Assembly (NCBI GenBank): GCA_945910005.1
Contig: OX246748.1
Span: 16,967,368 to 17,031,367, forward strand
Reading direction: 5' to 3'
Length of the DNA: 64,000 nucleotides
From: Isoperla grammatica
Taxonomy: Eukaryota; Arthropoda; Insecta; Plecoptera; Perlodidae
Part shown: piece after piece, positions 22,746 to 33,615 of the stretch
Layout of the letters: every line of letters begins with the position of its first letter
Position numbering within the stretch: the first letter of the stretch is position 1
Notes under the pieces: model-generated
What the model was told of the DNA's origin: nothing
What the model saw: the letters and a program-made list of their open reading frames with translations, nothing else
The model's database searches: none
Made by a program: the position numbers and the translations under genes

Positions 22746-23640
22746 GAACAATGATACAAATTATTACCAATATAACCTTATATGTACACAGTTAACCACT
22801 TCAATACCTCAAACATGGAATATTTATGAAAAAATATTTTGCCCCTTCTTCGTCAAGAATCAATTTCCCTTTGTATAGCGAAACGTCAATTCCATATTTT
22901 ACTCCATATTGCAATATGTACCAGTATATTGCATGCAGGAATCTACATTGAAGAATACACTACCTAGTCACTTTTTATGCCAACGTTCCTCTCGAAAGCG
23001 AACCGATGCGCAAATAGTCGACATCTGAAAAAGATCGAAGTATGCAATCGCATTGCTTCGACCTAGACATACCTCGTTCAAGTATCAACTCGACACACGA
23101 TTGAAACGAACCGAGCAGACATATTTCGCATTGTTTCGATTCTTTATGAACTGCATACTGTGTGTAACAGAAGGTTGGATGCACAACGAGTGTATCGCAT
23201 TCTATTCTACTGTTTAAAAAAAACAGTCGAACGTTCCCAATAGATTAAGACCAAACACAATCGTTAAAAAAATTGAGCTGGTTATCATTATTTCATAATT
23301 CGTCTATTGTAATGCATGAGTTATGCAATATATCTTCATTTTGTATATTTATTTTCCCACATGTACAGTTCAACTATTCAGGTTATGATGACGGAACAAA
23401 TTAATACACACTACTAAAGTGCAACGAGACAAAAGGGGGTCAGGGGACAGGGGGTGTATTTGAAAGGGGAATATATTCAATTATATGTAACTGATGTAAT
23501 TTGAAGGATAATAAAACAATTCAATCACCCAACACTAAACAAGAAGGGAAAATCAACATCATAACATTGTATAACATTAAAGGGCCCGCGGCAGAACAAG
23601 ACCAGTGCTTGCTTCATACCTGTGTGACTTCAGTCGACAA
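22746..23640. other. no gene recognised
   Basis: No exon, RNA gene or clear repeat recognised. Confidence 0.45.
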
Positions 23641-23802
23641 CTACCAACCTAACCGCTATTTGCAGCATGTTAATTGTTAAATGCAAAAGTCTGTGTGACC
23701 CAACTACCAATCTAACCGCTATTTGCAGCATGTTAATTGTTAAATGCACAAGTCTGTCTGACGTCAGGTCGCCAACTACCAACCTAACCGCTATTTGCAG
23801 CA
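23641..23802. repeat. tandem repeat, 63-72 bp period, 2.5 copies
   Basis: AACCGCTATTTGCAGCATGT starts at 23651 and 23714, and AACCGCTATTTGCAGCAC at 23786. GTTAATTGTTAAATGCA and AGTCTGT separate them. Confidence 0.9.
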
Positions 23803-24462
23803 CATTCCATGTACACGTTTCAAATCGGCATTGTAGGTATAGTTGCTGACCGCAAACAAGCAACAAATCTCTAACCGCTCGTGCGGAATAAGCGGGTCTT
23901 TCACCCTCTAAATGACCAACCCTCTCTTAAACAGTTGTCACATCGCCGTTATTCATCAAAACATTCTTTTGTCACTCGTCCTACCCCTTTGTAAATTTAT
24001 TTGAAAGTCCAGCGATACACCTCGACTTGGCAACATCGAAAAATGCCATATGTCAGGGAAATAACATCTTTTAAGTGGTAACTCTTTTTTTTTGTTAAAT
24101 AATCGCCTTTTGTTGCAAGAGATTTGTCGCTCATTTTCGGTCAGTAACTATAAAGTTTATGCGCGCTTGTTAGTTTTGAAATTATTGACGACACAGTGAA
24201 CACTCTAATTGGCTAGTTAAATCTAGTTAGCTTTAGTTAGAGCGACAAGCAGGTACCGGACAATTGTCACGTGCCCCGTTGGAAAAGCGCACGTGCGATG
24301 GCAGCACATTCCAAGCATATTTTAAATAGTCAGCCTGCCTCGTGTGGCGGCGCACCGACACAAAATGTGAAATAATGGAAAAATAGCAAAAGATAATTTA
24401 AAAAATTGCAAAATAAAAAATTGAAGAAAATAAAGATACAACAAATGTTTCATATTTAAAAA
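23803..24462. other. no gene recognised
   Basis: No exon or repeat structure recognised. Confidence 0.4.
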
Positions 24463-24540
24463 TGCCAAACCGATTGTCTAGGGGTCAAGGCGTCCACCCG
24501 GCAAGTGAAAGACCTGGGTTCGATTCCCAGTTAAGGTTGG
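24463..24540 (+). mobile_element. tRNA-like sequence, SINE head or tRNA pseudogene
   Basis: The T arm is perfect: CTGGG TTCGATT CCCAG. An A-box-like TGTCTAGGGG lies upstream. The ends CCAAACC and GGTTGG pair only partly. The anticodon arm is poor (CAC/GTG around CCGGCAA, with C instead of T before the anticodon). A functional tRNA is therefore unlikely. An AT-rich tail follows, as in a SINE. Confidence 0.6.
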
Positions 24541-25402
24541 TTCTTTAATTTCTGGATTTCACCATATGTACATTACATTATTATTAAACAAAGTTCGGCT
24601 TTTACAAAATAAGGTGGCCTTATTTTGGCCTTATGACACATAATAACAATCCAAAAATGAAAAAATGTAAAAAGTATGAAATACGACTGATATAATATAA
24701 CAAATTAACATATCATGAAAAATAAACAAACTATTTATGTGTGCTACTTCTTGCTTTTTATTTATATCTTATTTGTATGGCCGTTCCAAAATACCCCGCA
24801 AGAACTACTAAACTGGTGATTTTTTTTAGGGGGAGGGGGGTTCTTTTGGCGGAGTTGTTTAAGGATTGTCTGACAAAAAGCGCGACACACCTCGTCTAAG
24901 CCCTCGGCAAGAAACTGACACGACACGACACGATAATGCGGTTCTCGCGCGTAAACCGCGATGTCAGCGCATTATTACACTCATGCGAGGGGGTAGGGGG
25001 GAGGGAGGGGGAGGGAGCAAGAAGGAGGTCACAGGCTTTGCATGTTTGTCCTTCGTCTACAAATGGATGCGCAAAAAAAGTGAAGTTTTAAGTGAAGACA
25101 CTTCGCCAGTTGGCTGTCACAGCTTTTCCTGTCCCAGGACAGGACAGGATGGCCAGTGTAGGGTTATACATGGTTATGTTTTAAATGTACTTATGATACG
25201 AGATCTAGTGTGCGGAACATGTGGTCGGATGCATTTATAATTGCGAATATCGAGTACATAAACAAATTATGCTGGTAATAATTATACATTAAAACAGTGA
25301 AACACCTTAATTTGAATGTAACTGCTAATTTCAGAACCATCAAATCTAGGTTTTGCTATTCTGAACCCTGGTTCTGATTTGATACTTGCTGTGCCACTAT
25401 AC
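24541..25402. other. no gene recognised
   Basis: A 124-codon plus-strand frame at 24866-25240 has low-complexity Gly-Glu content from a GGGGGAGGG tract and resembles nothing I know. I treat it as chance. Confidence 0.4.
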
Positions 25403-25895
25403 TCACTTTTGATAGTTTCGATAGTAAAACTTACTGTAATCTACAAAGTATCTGAAAAGTGAACCAGAAACAGATCAGAGATTATCAATGAGTTAAAGAA
25501 GGGAAGAAAACTGTCTACTTGAACTTTTTTCAGATATAAATGTATGCAGGCAGCAGTTTAGAGTGACGATAATTTGATATTTGTTGCGGTATCCACACTT
25601 CTGATAGTTTCGATAACTAGCATCTACAAAGTATCTGAAAAGCGAACCAGAAACAGATCAGATATCATCAATGAGTTTAAGAAGAGAAGAAATCTGTCTA
25701 CTTGATCTTTTTCCCGATATAAATGCAGGCAGACAGCAGTTCACTTCTGATAGTTTCGATAACTTACATCTACAAAGTAACTGAAATGCGAACCAGAAAC
25801 AGATCAGATATCATCAATGAGGTTAAGAAGAGAAGAAATCTGTCTACTTGATCTTTTTCCCGATATAAACGCAGGCGTGCAGCAGTTTAGCGTGT
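25403..25895. repeat. three-copy direct repeat
   Basis: GATAGTTTCGATA begins at 25411, 25603 and 25749. Each copy runs through ATCTACAAAGTA, GAACCAGAAACAGATCAGA, TATCAATGAG or CATCAATGAG, then TCTACTTGA and GATATAAA. The last two copies are closest. Confidence 0.9.
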
Positions 25896-26252
25896 GACGC
25901 TGAGCTAACGTGTGACGTCGTTACTGCTAGTGTGTGACCCGGCCACAGCTGTCTCCAGGCGATAAGCCGTCGTCTCCTCGCCATGGCAGACAGGCTACCC
26001 TCGTCAACGCGGGTCTCGCTCTCAATCCCCGGCATAAACCTTTCAGTGATTACGTAGAGACGGCCAACTTCTTGATATGCATGTGACAACAGAGAGAGAG
26101 GCACGATAAGATACATTATTTCTTGTCAATCTGATATCTGCAAGATGAAATTTGTTGCTCCCGTCGTACTGAAAACATTGTTTTTCTCTTTGAGGCCTAT
26201 TCTAGTTACGCTGTATGAATCTTGTACGAATGTAAGGAAGGTCAAGATTTTG

Positions 26253-26640
26253 AGTGACTCGCTAGTCCAGTGGTTAGCAACCCTGCTTCCAATGCAGAAG
26301 GTCCCGAGTTCAAATCTCGCTTCAGGCAGAAGTTTTTTAACTTCTACTTCCAGTCTTAGGATTAGGAATATAAGTAAGCGGTGACTTTGGAGCGGCTCGA
26401 AGCACTCAATAAATTCATACATGTTCTGAAATCAGCCTTGTTGATTCTGGCACTTGTCCGCAGGTATTAGCACTGTCCAATTCGACTGATTCGTATGTTT
26501 CATATTTAAAATATGGATCTTTGGTTGGTTATCGCTCGCTCGTCAATAGTGTTAGGAGCATACAGGGTTGGCCCAGTGTCCCACTGAAAATCAGTTATGT
26601 GACTGAGTGGGTAGAGTCAAATATAAATGTATTCATTTTA
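26253..26640 (+). mobile_element. SINE family A, near full length with tRNA-like head
   Basis: The head holds an A box, TAGTCCAGTGG, and a B box, GAGTTCAAATC. Between them lies an anticodon-arm-like CTGC TTCCAAT GCAG, similar to glycine tRNA in wording but shifted by a base. The body follows with CCTTGTTGATTCTGGCA, GGTTGGTTATCGCTCGC, TACAGGGTTGG and CACTGAAAATCAGTTATGTG. It ends in AT-rich sequence near 26640. This is the only copy in the window with the head well preserved. Confidence 0.8.
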
Positions 26641-29295
26641 TATTTATTATTAGAAGATGAATGTATCTGAAGTAAAAAAAGGCTCAATATTCTGCTTATA
26701 AGACTTGACGAGTGCATGAGATTGAGATGGTTGTTTAGTGTGTGTCTATGTAAGATGTTAACTACAAAAATAAAATTATGAAAAAAAAATTAAATTGGAA
26801 TTATTAAATTTAAAAAATAAAATTATCAAGTAGTTTGACACCACCAATTACTTTCTTTTGTAGAGACCCCACTCTCACAGGTTATTTCACTATTGCACAC
26901 GGTTCTTGTTTGCTGACAGTTTGACCCTTTCGTTCTGTAAGTCGGTAACGTGAAAGTTCAGTTAGTTTTTTTTACATGTTTTCAATTTGTTTTCCCTTAT
27001 ACGTTTAGGTAGTAAGGTTTAAATGCAACTTTACAAGTTAATTACAATATGCAGTGTACCGTACAGCGCACTCATTTCATTTGCTCCGTTTGATGTAAAC
27101 AATATTTTCGTGCAACATTCTTGATATCATCAGCTAGATTTTGAGATAATGTATATTAGAAGATAATCTAGAAAATTTCAATTTTCAAACTCTTTGATGC
27201 AATACGCATTAGTGTCGTGTGATTTAACATCCCCTCTCTCAAAGCTTGTCTTCAAAGATTTTCCCGACGAGAAAATATATTTTTCAGCCAGACTTGGATG
27301 AAAAGTAATTATCTACGTGTCAAACAAGCTTCCAGAATAAAAGGGTTAACCAATAACCTATCTCTTCAAGTTAATATAGCTAAAGCAAAAATGTAGTCCG
27401 TCTATATTGTCTGTGAGATCCTTATTTTTAATTTCTTTTCTTTCATGTTTCTCTCGGAAATACGTCTCCAGCATGATTATTGATTTTATACACTTTTTAT
27501 TCAAATTGTCAAACTTCTTTAACACACTCACCCTTCACTCAGTTTTTTTCTCGCTTCTCGTTCCAATTCCCTCTCTTGTGCTGTAACGCAACTTTAAGCT
27601 TATTAGTCCGGGCTATTCAACATATACCTCTTGAAATTACTTTGAATTTTTGGGAGGGTCTTTTTGGGGTGGAATTTCTGTGTCGAGTTACTTGTCGTAT
27701 CTGACGCAGACATGCCAACTCTGTGTTTTGGGGGACGGTCCTTATTCTTGCAGCTATCTATAGGCTATACCATATGTTTGCATATGAAAGTAAATAATTA
27801 TGATATCTATAATACTTATTATTTATAATTGAGTGAATCAGAAGGTGTGATTGGTCTAAGCTGAAGAAAAAGGTTTAAGCCCCGTCTTTTTACTAACCTT
27901 CTATATTTTAACATTATAAATATTGTAAAATTGTATTATAATTGTTTGATATTGTACTGTTTATTATTAAACGCACCGAATATATCCTAAATCTGTAGCG
28001 AGTACATGATGTTAAAAATTCGTCTGTCCATAATCCAGAATAGCGAACATTTACTCGATATTCTATGATCGTACAACAAAGTATTATCTGTTTTTGTAGT
28101 CCAGACTGTTTGGTCGCTCAAATACCCGTTCTTTGTACGATATACGTGCAATAAATCTCGGTAACTTCAATCGCAAACTACAGTGAGATAAGGGTGTACA
28201 AAAAACACTTCACTTTTACTTCTGAACATCAATGTTGAATGCACACTTGTAGATGTTATAATACATATTTAAACAACTGAATCAAAACTTTCTAAATTTT
28301 ACTCAATAATAATGAATGTCTGGAAGTTGTGTATAAATAATAAATAAACGCTTTCTTAGACTGTTACAAACAACTTAAATGTTGTAATTTTGAATTTTTT
28401 GTTTGTTAATTCTACAATGCAACTCCTTACTAATGGATACCAAAATGGGTAACCATAATTCTCCAACTCAACCTGTAATGAACATAGGAACAAGACTCTC
28501 AAATAAAGCAAGGGGGAAACGTCATCCAGAATATAAGCGAACACAAAGCTCTACATTTGTGAGATCCTTCCAATCTGTGATTAATTAGGAAATTAGTTAA
28601 GTCGATTTTACATCCATACAAGACGTCACCTAACTAAAATTTACAATGTTCCATGAACATTTATTCCTGCTATAATCTTTTAAAATATGTCTACATGTAT
28701 TCTTATAATTTCTATTATATTTTCGATATCTGAAGAAGTGACTGTGAGTAACTTCACCATGGTTTGCCACGATGAATACCTCGGATTCAACCGTAGCAGT
28801 TCGTCTTCAACGTGTCTCGTACGGTGGCGCTACTGAATCCGTGGATACGACGGCACTTCCTGGAACTAAGCCAGCCCACAAGAATGGGAATCCCGGAGAG
28901 TTGTTCACAGACAATGGAACTAGTTTCCCCGATTCTACCGTTCAACTTTTAACGAGCCGGCCATAACCTTCTCTAGTCACGACTTGTCCCATGTGTTCAA
29001 TAGGACCGACCAACAACCACAGCCTCATATTATTTCCGGTGTTGCAGCTTTCGCCATATTCACGGCTTCACTATATTGGAAATCAAGTTCAGGAGAAGTC
29101 AATTTCGACGGTGATTACGGTTTCTATTATGTGTCCGTCACGTGTTAATTTCAGAACTACCATTAGTTACTAGACTAGACCGCAACTCTGATCTCATCAA
29201 GGGCCCCAAAGATGGCTGCCTATTCATTGAGAATGTCAATATACAGCAGTACAGTAACCATGAAGCGTGTGTAATGTCAACAGTTGCCGCTAGCA
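26641..29295. other. no gene recognised
   Basis: AT-rich intron. A frame at 28772-28966 contains FTDNGTSF, superficially like a retroelement integrase, but has nothing else in support (see rejected items). Confidence 0.45.
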
Positions 29296-29668
29296 GCGCT
29301 AGTGATACTGAAGGTCTTACAGTTCCTGTTCTCCTGTTCCCTGCGTTTAGTTGCATGACTTGCATCTAACACCAAACAAAGCCGTGGACAGCGCTGGTGA
29401 TACTGAAGGTCTTACAGTTCCTGTTCTCCTGTTCCCTGCGTTTAGTTGCATGACTTGCATCTAACACCAAACAAAGCCGTGGACAGCGCTGGTGATACTG
29501 AAGGTCTTACAGTTCCTGTTTTCCTGTTCCCTGCGTTTAGTTGCATGACTTGCATCTAACACCAAACAAAGCCGTGGACAGTGCTGGTGATACTGAAGGT
29601 CTTACAGTTCCTGTCCTCTTGTTCGCTGGTATAGTTACAACACCAAACAAAGCTGTTTACAGCGCTAA
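29296..29668. repeat. 95-bp tandem repeat, almost four copies
   Basis: GATACTGAAGGTCTTACAGT begins at 29304, 29399, 29494 and 29589, an exact 95-bp period. Units two and three are nearly identical, while the last is shortened and diverged. It lies 150 bp before the splice-acceptor array. Confidence 0.95.
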
Positions 29669-29808
29669 ATGGCCGCAGTAGACGTAGCTTACATTCGAGT
29701 ATACGTGTCGATGCGATTAGATGTTCATAAAAATAAATATTAAACGTCCCCTGAACGCTATTTGTTCGCTGTTTCGCGTAGACGACAACTATAGAGCACA
29801 GAGCTGGA

Positions 29809-30047
29809 GCATGTCTAACTCTTGTGTCTTGTTTCTTCCTCAGGCATGTCTAATGGAATCTGTGTCTAACTCTTGTGTCTTTTGTCTTCCTCAGGCATGT
29901 CTAATAGAATGTGTGTCTAACTCATTTGTCTTGTGTCTTCCTCAGGCATGTCTAATGTAATCTGTGTCTAACTCTTGTGTCTCGTGTCTTCCTCAGGCAT
30001 GTCTAATGTAATCTGTGTCTAACTCTTGTGTCTTGTGTCTTCCTCAG
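29809..30047 (+). repeat. 51-bp array of five 3' splice signals ending at the real acceptor
   Basis: TCAGGCATG recurs with CAG at 29841, 29892, 29943, 29994 and 30045, exactly 51 bp apart. Each unit has TGTCTAACTC (a CTAAC branch-point match about 30 bases upstream), a T/C/G-rich tract, and TTCCTCAG followed by GCATG. The fifth is the acceptor of the neuroligin exon at 30048; the first four are followed by GCATGTCTAAT. Although 51 is a multiple of three, use of the second to fourth acceptors would meet TAA (GTC TAA) in the neuroligin frame within the next unit. Confidence 0.9.
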
Positions 30048-30318
30048 GCATGCTCTTCCACCGCGCCGTGCTAATGTCGGGCAGTGCGCTAAGTCCGTGG
30101 GCCCTGGTGGAGAACCCCTCCCACTATGCCCAGGCCGTAGCCCGGAGCGCCAACTGCTCGCCAGACCTCCCCAACCCGCACCTGCTCAAGTGTTTACGAG
30201 AACGACCACTAGAAGCGCTACTGAACGCTCCCATCGCGTCACCAGACTTCTCTAACCCCTTCGGGCCATCCATAGATGGCGTCGTCATCGATATTGATGA
30301 TCCTCCGCAGCAGAACAA
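30048..30318 (+). CDS. Nlg: neuroligin, internal exon (SGSALSPWAL region)
   Basis: Encodes 89 whole codons, beginning MLFHRAVLMSGSALSPWALV and ending FGPSIDGVVIDIDDPPQQN. The SGSALSPWA block and the two cysteines (SANCSPD and LKCLRER, about 27 residues apart) are characteristic of the neuroligin cholinesterase-like domain. The second half, with PSIDGVVI, corresponds to the region before the acidic member of the esterase triad. The exon starts in phase 1 (GC completing Gly) after TTCCTCAG and ends with AA before GTAAGT. Base composition is much more GC-rich than the flanks. The 5' border belongs to a tandem splice-signal array. Confidence 0.95.
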
Positions 30319-30335
30319 GTAAGTTTGTAGCTTAT

Positions 30336-30690
30336 TAATGGACTTGGCTTCCGGGTATAGCCACGTCGATCACTGCTAAAAAGCTGACGTTTCGGGCAGG
30401 TTACACTGCCCATCTTTAGAGCAAAATTTGAAGAGACTGAAACCTACTCGGTCCAGCTCCACTCCGTGACTGTGACAAGCCCTGTTCTTCCCATTCTTTC
30501 CCTATTATTAGGGGTTGTCACAGAATGGCACTGGACCGAGTAGGTTTCACTCTGTGACTTCGTCTTCAAGTTTGCTCTGAAGATGGGCAGTGTAACCTGC
30601 CCGAAACGTCAGCTTTTTAGCAGTGATCGACGCGGCTATACCCGGAAGCCATCTTCATTAATTGACTTGGGCCACGAAAACGTACGTGAG
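30336..30690. mobile_element. palindromic Penelope-like element fragment (copy 2)
   Basis: Arms carry CTTGGCTTCCGGGTATAGCC, AAGCTGACGTTTCGGGCAGG and CTACTCGGTCCAGCTCCAC, with complements on the other side of a spacer containing CCTATTATTAGGG. Compared with copy 1 the spacer is larger and the right end extends farther (GGGCCACGAAAACGTACGTG). It lies 18 bp after the exon donor site at 30319, so it could affect splicing or fold in the pre-mRNA. Confidence 0.65.
30577..30610 (+). ncRNA. minimal hammerhead ribozyme-like core
   Basis: CTGAAGA (30577-30583) matches CUGANGA. One T follows, then GGGCAG (30585-30590), loop TGTAAC and CTGCCC (30597-30602) form a perfect 6-bp stem II. GAAACGTC (30603-30610) follows directly, with predicted cleavage after the final C. 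Stem I has GCT with AGC and little more. Stem III is only the self-complementary ACGT, as in Penelope-linked hammerheads that need a partner molecule. The matching minus-strand motif in the left arm (30386-30419) has CTAAAGA, a lost core G. Same strand as the neuroligin transcript. Confidence 0.55.
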
Positions 30691-30726
30691 TTTGTAGCTA
30701 AGCTCATTGTACTAATCTCTCTAACG

Positions 30727-30938
30727 ATAGCGTGCGCGCACAAAGAAAGCTGGTTACCCGCTTACTGGTAACCGGCGCGGGAAAACTGGTTTATTTCGTT
30801 GAGGAAACGACACGCTGGCAAGCTGGTACCTGCTTTTGTCGTGCATAGCTTCACTTGAAAGCATAGTAACGTTCATGACGTAGTTCAGCGCTGGTAACCT
30901 CCACAGGTAACAAGTTTTCTTTGTACGAGCGCACATAG
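30727..30938. mobile_element. MITE with about 28-bp inverted ends
   Basis: GTGCGCGCACAAAGAAAGCT and GGTTACC on the left mirror GGTAACAAGTTTTCTTTGTA and GAGCGCAC on the right. Interior GGTTACC/GGTAAC words recur. Non-coding. Confidence 0.7.
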
Positions 30939-31135
30939 ACTAAAATGTATTGTATAACACTGGTAAATTTACTGTGCCTATAATGTCGGTGGAAACAGTT
31001 TGCGCCATCTCACCCAAATTAACAAAGTGGTGACAGTAATGGTTTTAGGGGTTGAAAATACCTGCGTAAGCATCCCATATCATCTAAACACCATTGCTAT
31101 GAGTCGATGTATGTCCTGAAATAAGCCATCCCGCA

Positions 31136-31291
31136 CTAAGGTCCAGTCTTACAATGTCCCAATAACTACTTATTCGTTGAATAGCATGTTTTCTCCATGG
31201 CAACGACCAATCAAAACTCTTGAAATTCTCCAAATAGCTTAATTGCTAGAAATAACTTTCGTATTTGGAGATTGTAAGACTAGCCCTAAGA
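31136..31291. mobile_element. MITE with about 27-bp inverted ends
   Basis: CTAAGGTCCAGTCTTACAAT at the left is the imperfect complement of ATTGTAAGACTAGCCCTAAG at the right. Interior is AT-rich. Confidence 0.75.
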
Positions 31292-32663
31292 GTATAAACA
31301 GTTGTGGCATTGAGTTTATTCTACACTTATAAACTCAATGGTTGTGCGTTGGATAATTCTGGCTGGCTAATGTCTCCAGCCAGGGCTTTGTAATGGTTTC
31401 AGCATTTCACCGTGTTTTACAATTCTATCGATACTAGGCCTAATTTGGATTTTGGAAATGTAAAAGCACGCGTTAAATAGTAAAAAAATAATATTTAAGA
31501 CAAACTGTCTCTTAAGATTTGTGTTTTACTCATGTGGGCACGAGTATATATTTGTTTTTAAATACACGTTTTAATTCCAATAAAACGTTTGTTGTTTTCT
31601 GTAACAATTCTATTGAAGAATGTTTGTTTTTATCACACATACATGGAACAAAATCTCTTTCAGAACATTCAAACCACCCACTACATACTGTGCTCAGTAT
31701 TACACAGTAACTCCCAGCCTTTGTCATAACTGTGATTCCCTATTGGGCGAAGAATAACTAAGAATTTCTTACAAACTGGGCTCGGCTTGGCTGCATCCCA
31801 TGGTAGGCTACACTAAATCATGACAGGGTGTCTCCAGCATAACGCATTTGTTCTTAATAATTTATTATTACTCGCGCGGTAGTTTCAAATGAAAAACCTC
31901 TCCATGCCGCCCACACAGAACGATATCTCACTACTTCAACCATTGTGCTTAGAGACATAACACCCCCGACAACAATACGTGTACAAGATACGTTTTACAA
32001 GACTTGTTGTGAATACCAACTTTGAAAAGAGATAATGTACACTCATACTTTTCTGTTTTATCTATAACAAACGTCTCTCGGTTATAATAATGTTTCATAT
32101 AGATTAGCCACACATAAATATCGTCCTATCCTACTGTGCAAATATGTAGGGCACGTACAGAGTGGCATGTAGAACAAATCGACTGAGCCACCGTATAGTC
32201 GCTCACATGAGATTACGTCACAATGTGTGTTTACACGTTATCAGCATGCAAACGTACACATGGGAAGCGTGTTTTGTTTCAATTACACGAGATACGCTAC
32301 AGCGCTTGTGAATACCAAAGTATCGAACGTGTATTCTACTCTGGCTGGTAGGAATTCTTGTTAGTCACAATTGTTTATAGCGAACATGCAAAGAGAATAT
32401 ATAATAATTTAAAACACTAAACATTATAGAAAAAGTGTTTAACATGAAATTGTACAACGGACCTGCGTAGTACCCGTGGTCGAGTAGGCCTCTACGTTAT
32501 TCTGTTAAACAATGCTATCTGTGGTTCTGGTTTGAATACTTACTTGGGTATGGATGGATCGTACATCGTCTACTCATTATCTCGATTAGCATTATTGCTA
32601 AATATGAGACGATATGCCGAGAAATCATATAACGATAACATCACTACTCTCTATGTCAAATGC
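31292..32663. other. no gene recognised
   Basis: No exon or repeat structure recognised in this intron stretch. Confidence 0.5.
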
Positions 32664-32812
32664 ATAGTCTAGACTCAAACCTTCCTAAACTCAGCCTCTC
32701 CTCAGCCTCGCCCAACCACCAATCACAGAACGGCATTGGCGTGTGAGCGGCTCTATGATTGGTGATTGGGCGAGGCAGAGTTGAGGAGCGCTTGAGTCTG
32801 GACTATACATTT
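32664..32812. mobile_element. hairpin MITE, ATGCATAGTC family (copy 2)
   Basis: CTCAGCCTCGCCCAACCACC and AATCACAGAAC on the left mirror TATGATTGGTGATTGGGCGA and GTTGAGGAGC on the right. Ends read TGCATAGTCTAGACTC and GAGTCTGGACTATACAT. Related to 11775-11941. Confidence 0.8.
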
Positions 32813-33144
32813 GGCCATAAGTGTATTCAAGGTCATGTCAAGGTCGCAAGGGTTACATCAATGACAAGGCAAGTAGACCTAGAGGTCTATTTTATTTATG
32901 AGATGAAACTGGTGATCACACTTCACAGCATTGGTCCTGAATAATTAGTTTGTTTACTACCTTAGTGACCTAGGTACTTCAGTGAAATGAGGAGACCTGT
33001 TTAAGATACCTTACCTCTCTTCCAGTGCATAGTATGGCCGCACTATCCCGCTGAGTCCTGCATCTTGTTCATAGTTCATACCAACTTACTTTAATCAACA
33101 AACTTTACTCTACTTTACTAAACTTTTTTACTAAACTGTACTGT

Positions 33145-33240
33145 ACTCAAACTTAAGATTTTTGATTTTTTGGTCCATTCTTGAGATATAATTTAAATAT
33201 GAAAATTTCGTGCGGTTTTTAACGTAAAGCTACCTTATCA
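33145..33240 (+). mobile_element. half copy of an inverted-repeat MITE, just before a coding exon
   Basis: TTCTTGAGATATAATTTAAA and TGAAAATTTCGTGCGGTTTTT match the right arm of the element at 62688-63058. Only one arm is present. It ends about 50 bp before the exon at 33290, so it forms part of the intron's 3' region. Confidence 0.7.
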
Positions 33241-33289
33241 AAGTAATTGTCTCATGATTTCTAAGTTGACATTGCTCCTTCTCCTGCAG

Positions 33290-33523
33290 TGAGAGGTTCG
33301 GCAGTCACGAGCCTTTAAGGCCTGTACCTTCCTCGCACCGGCCCAGCCCGCTCAACGTGCTACTGCGAAAGAACGTCATCTCAAGGTTGTCACGGTACGA
33401 CCTGTTGCTCGGGGCCGTCAAAGCGGAGTCCTACTTTGCCTTCACCGGGGACGACGTTCAGTACGGTATCGAGGCAGATAGGCGGTCCAAAATACTGAGA
33501 ACGTTCGTCAGAAACACCTACAG
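33290..33523 (+). CDS. Nlg: neuroligin, internal exon (acidic-triad region)
   Basis: The exon adds one base to complete Asn, then 77 codons and two further bases. It reads ERFGSHEPLRPVPSSHRPSP, a low-complexity Ser/Pro/Arg linker, and later YDLLLGAVKAESYFAFTGDD and VQYGIEADRRSKILRTFVRN. AVKAESYF aligns with the VNKDEGTYF-type segment that carries the triad Glu in cholinesterases. The Glu is kept, but the Ser is lost in the 14137 exon. DDVQYG..ADRR is a strong neuroligin signature. Acceptor CTCCTGCAG and donor CAGGTAAGC are good; phases 2 and 2 match the neighbours. Confidence 0.95.
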
Positions 33524-33615
33524 GTAAGCACATCGCTGAAGAACCTCCCCATGCATAACCAGACTAAGTTCTTACTTGTATATTTCATCTTCTTTCGAAC
33601 ACCCAGAGTTGGAAC

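Noticed and set aside
24463..24540. Functional tRNA gene
   Set aside because: T arm is perfect, but the anticodon arm is broken and the base before the anticodon is C rather than T.
24866..25240. 124-codon frame
   Set aside because: Runs through a GGGGGAGGG tract and has no similarity that I recognise.
28772..28966. FTDNGTSF-like match to retroelement integrase
   Set aside because: Only eight residues fit. The rest of the frame lacks any integrase context, and the frame stops soon after.
29721..29960. In-frame peptide repeat before the 30048 exon as an alternative coding extension
   Set aside because: The open frame (PQACLM repeats) is not the neuroligin frame; in that frame the units contain TAA.
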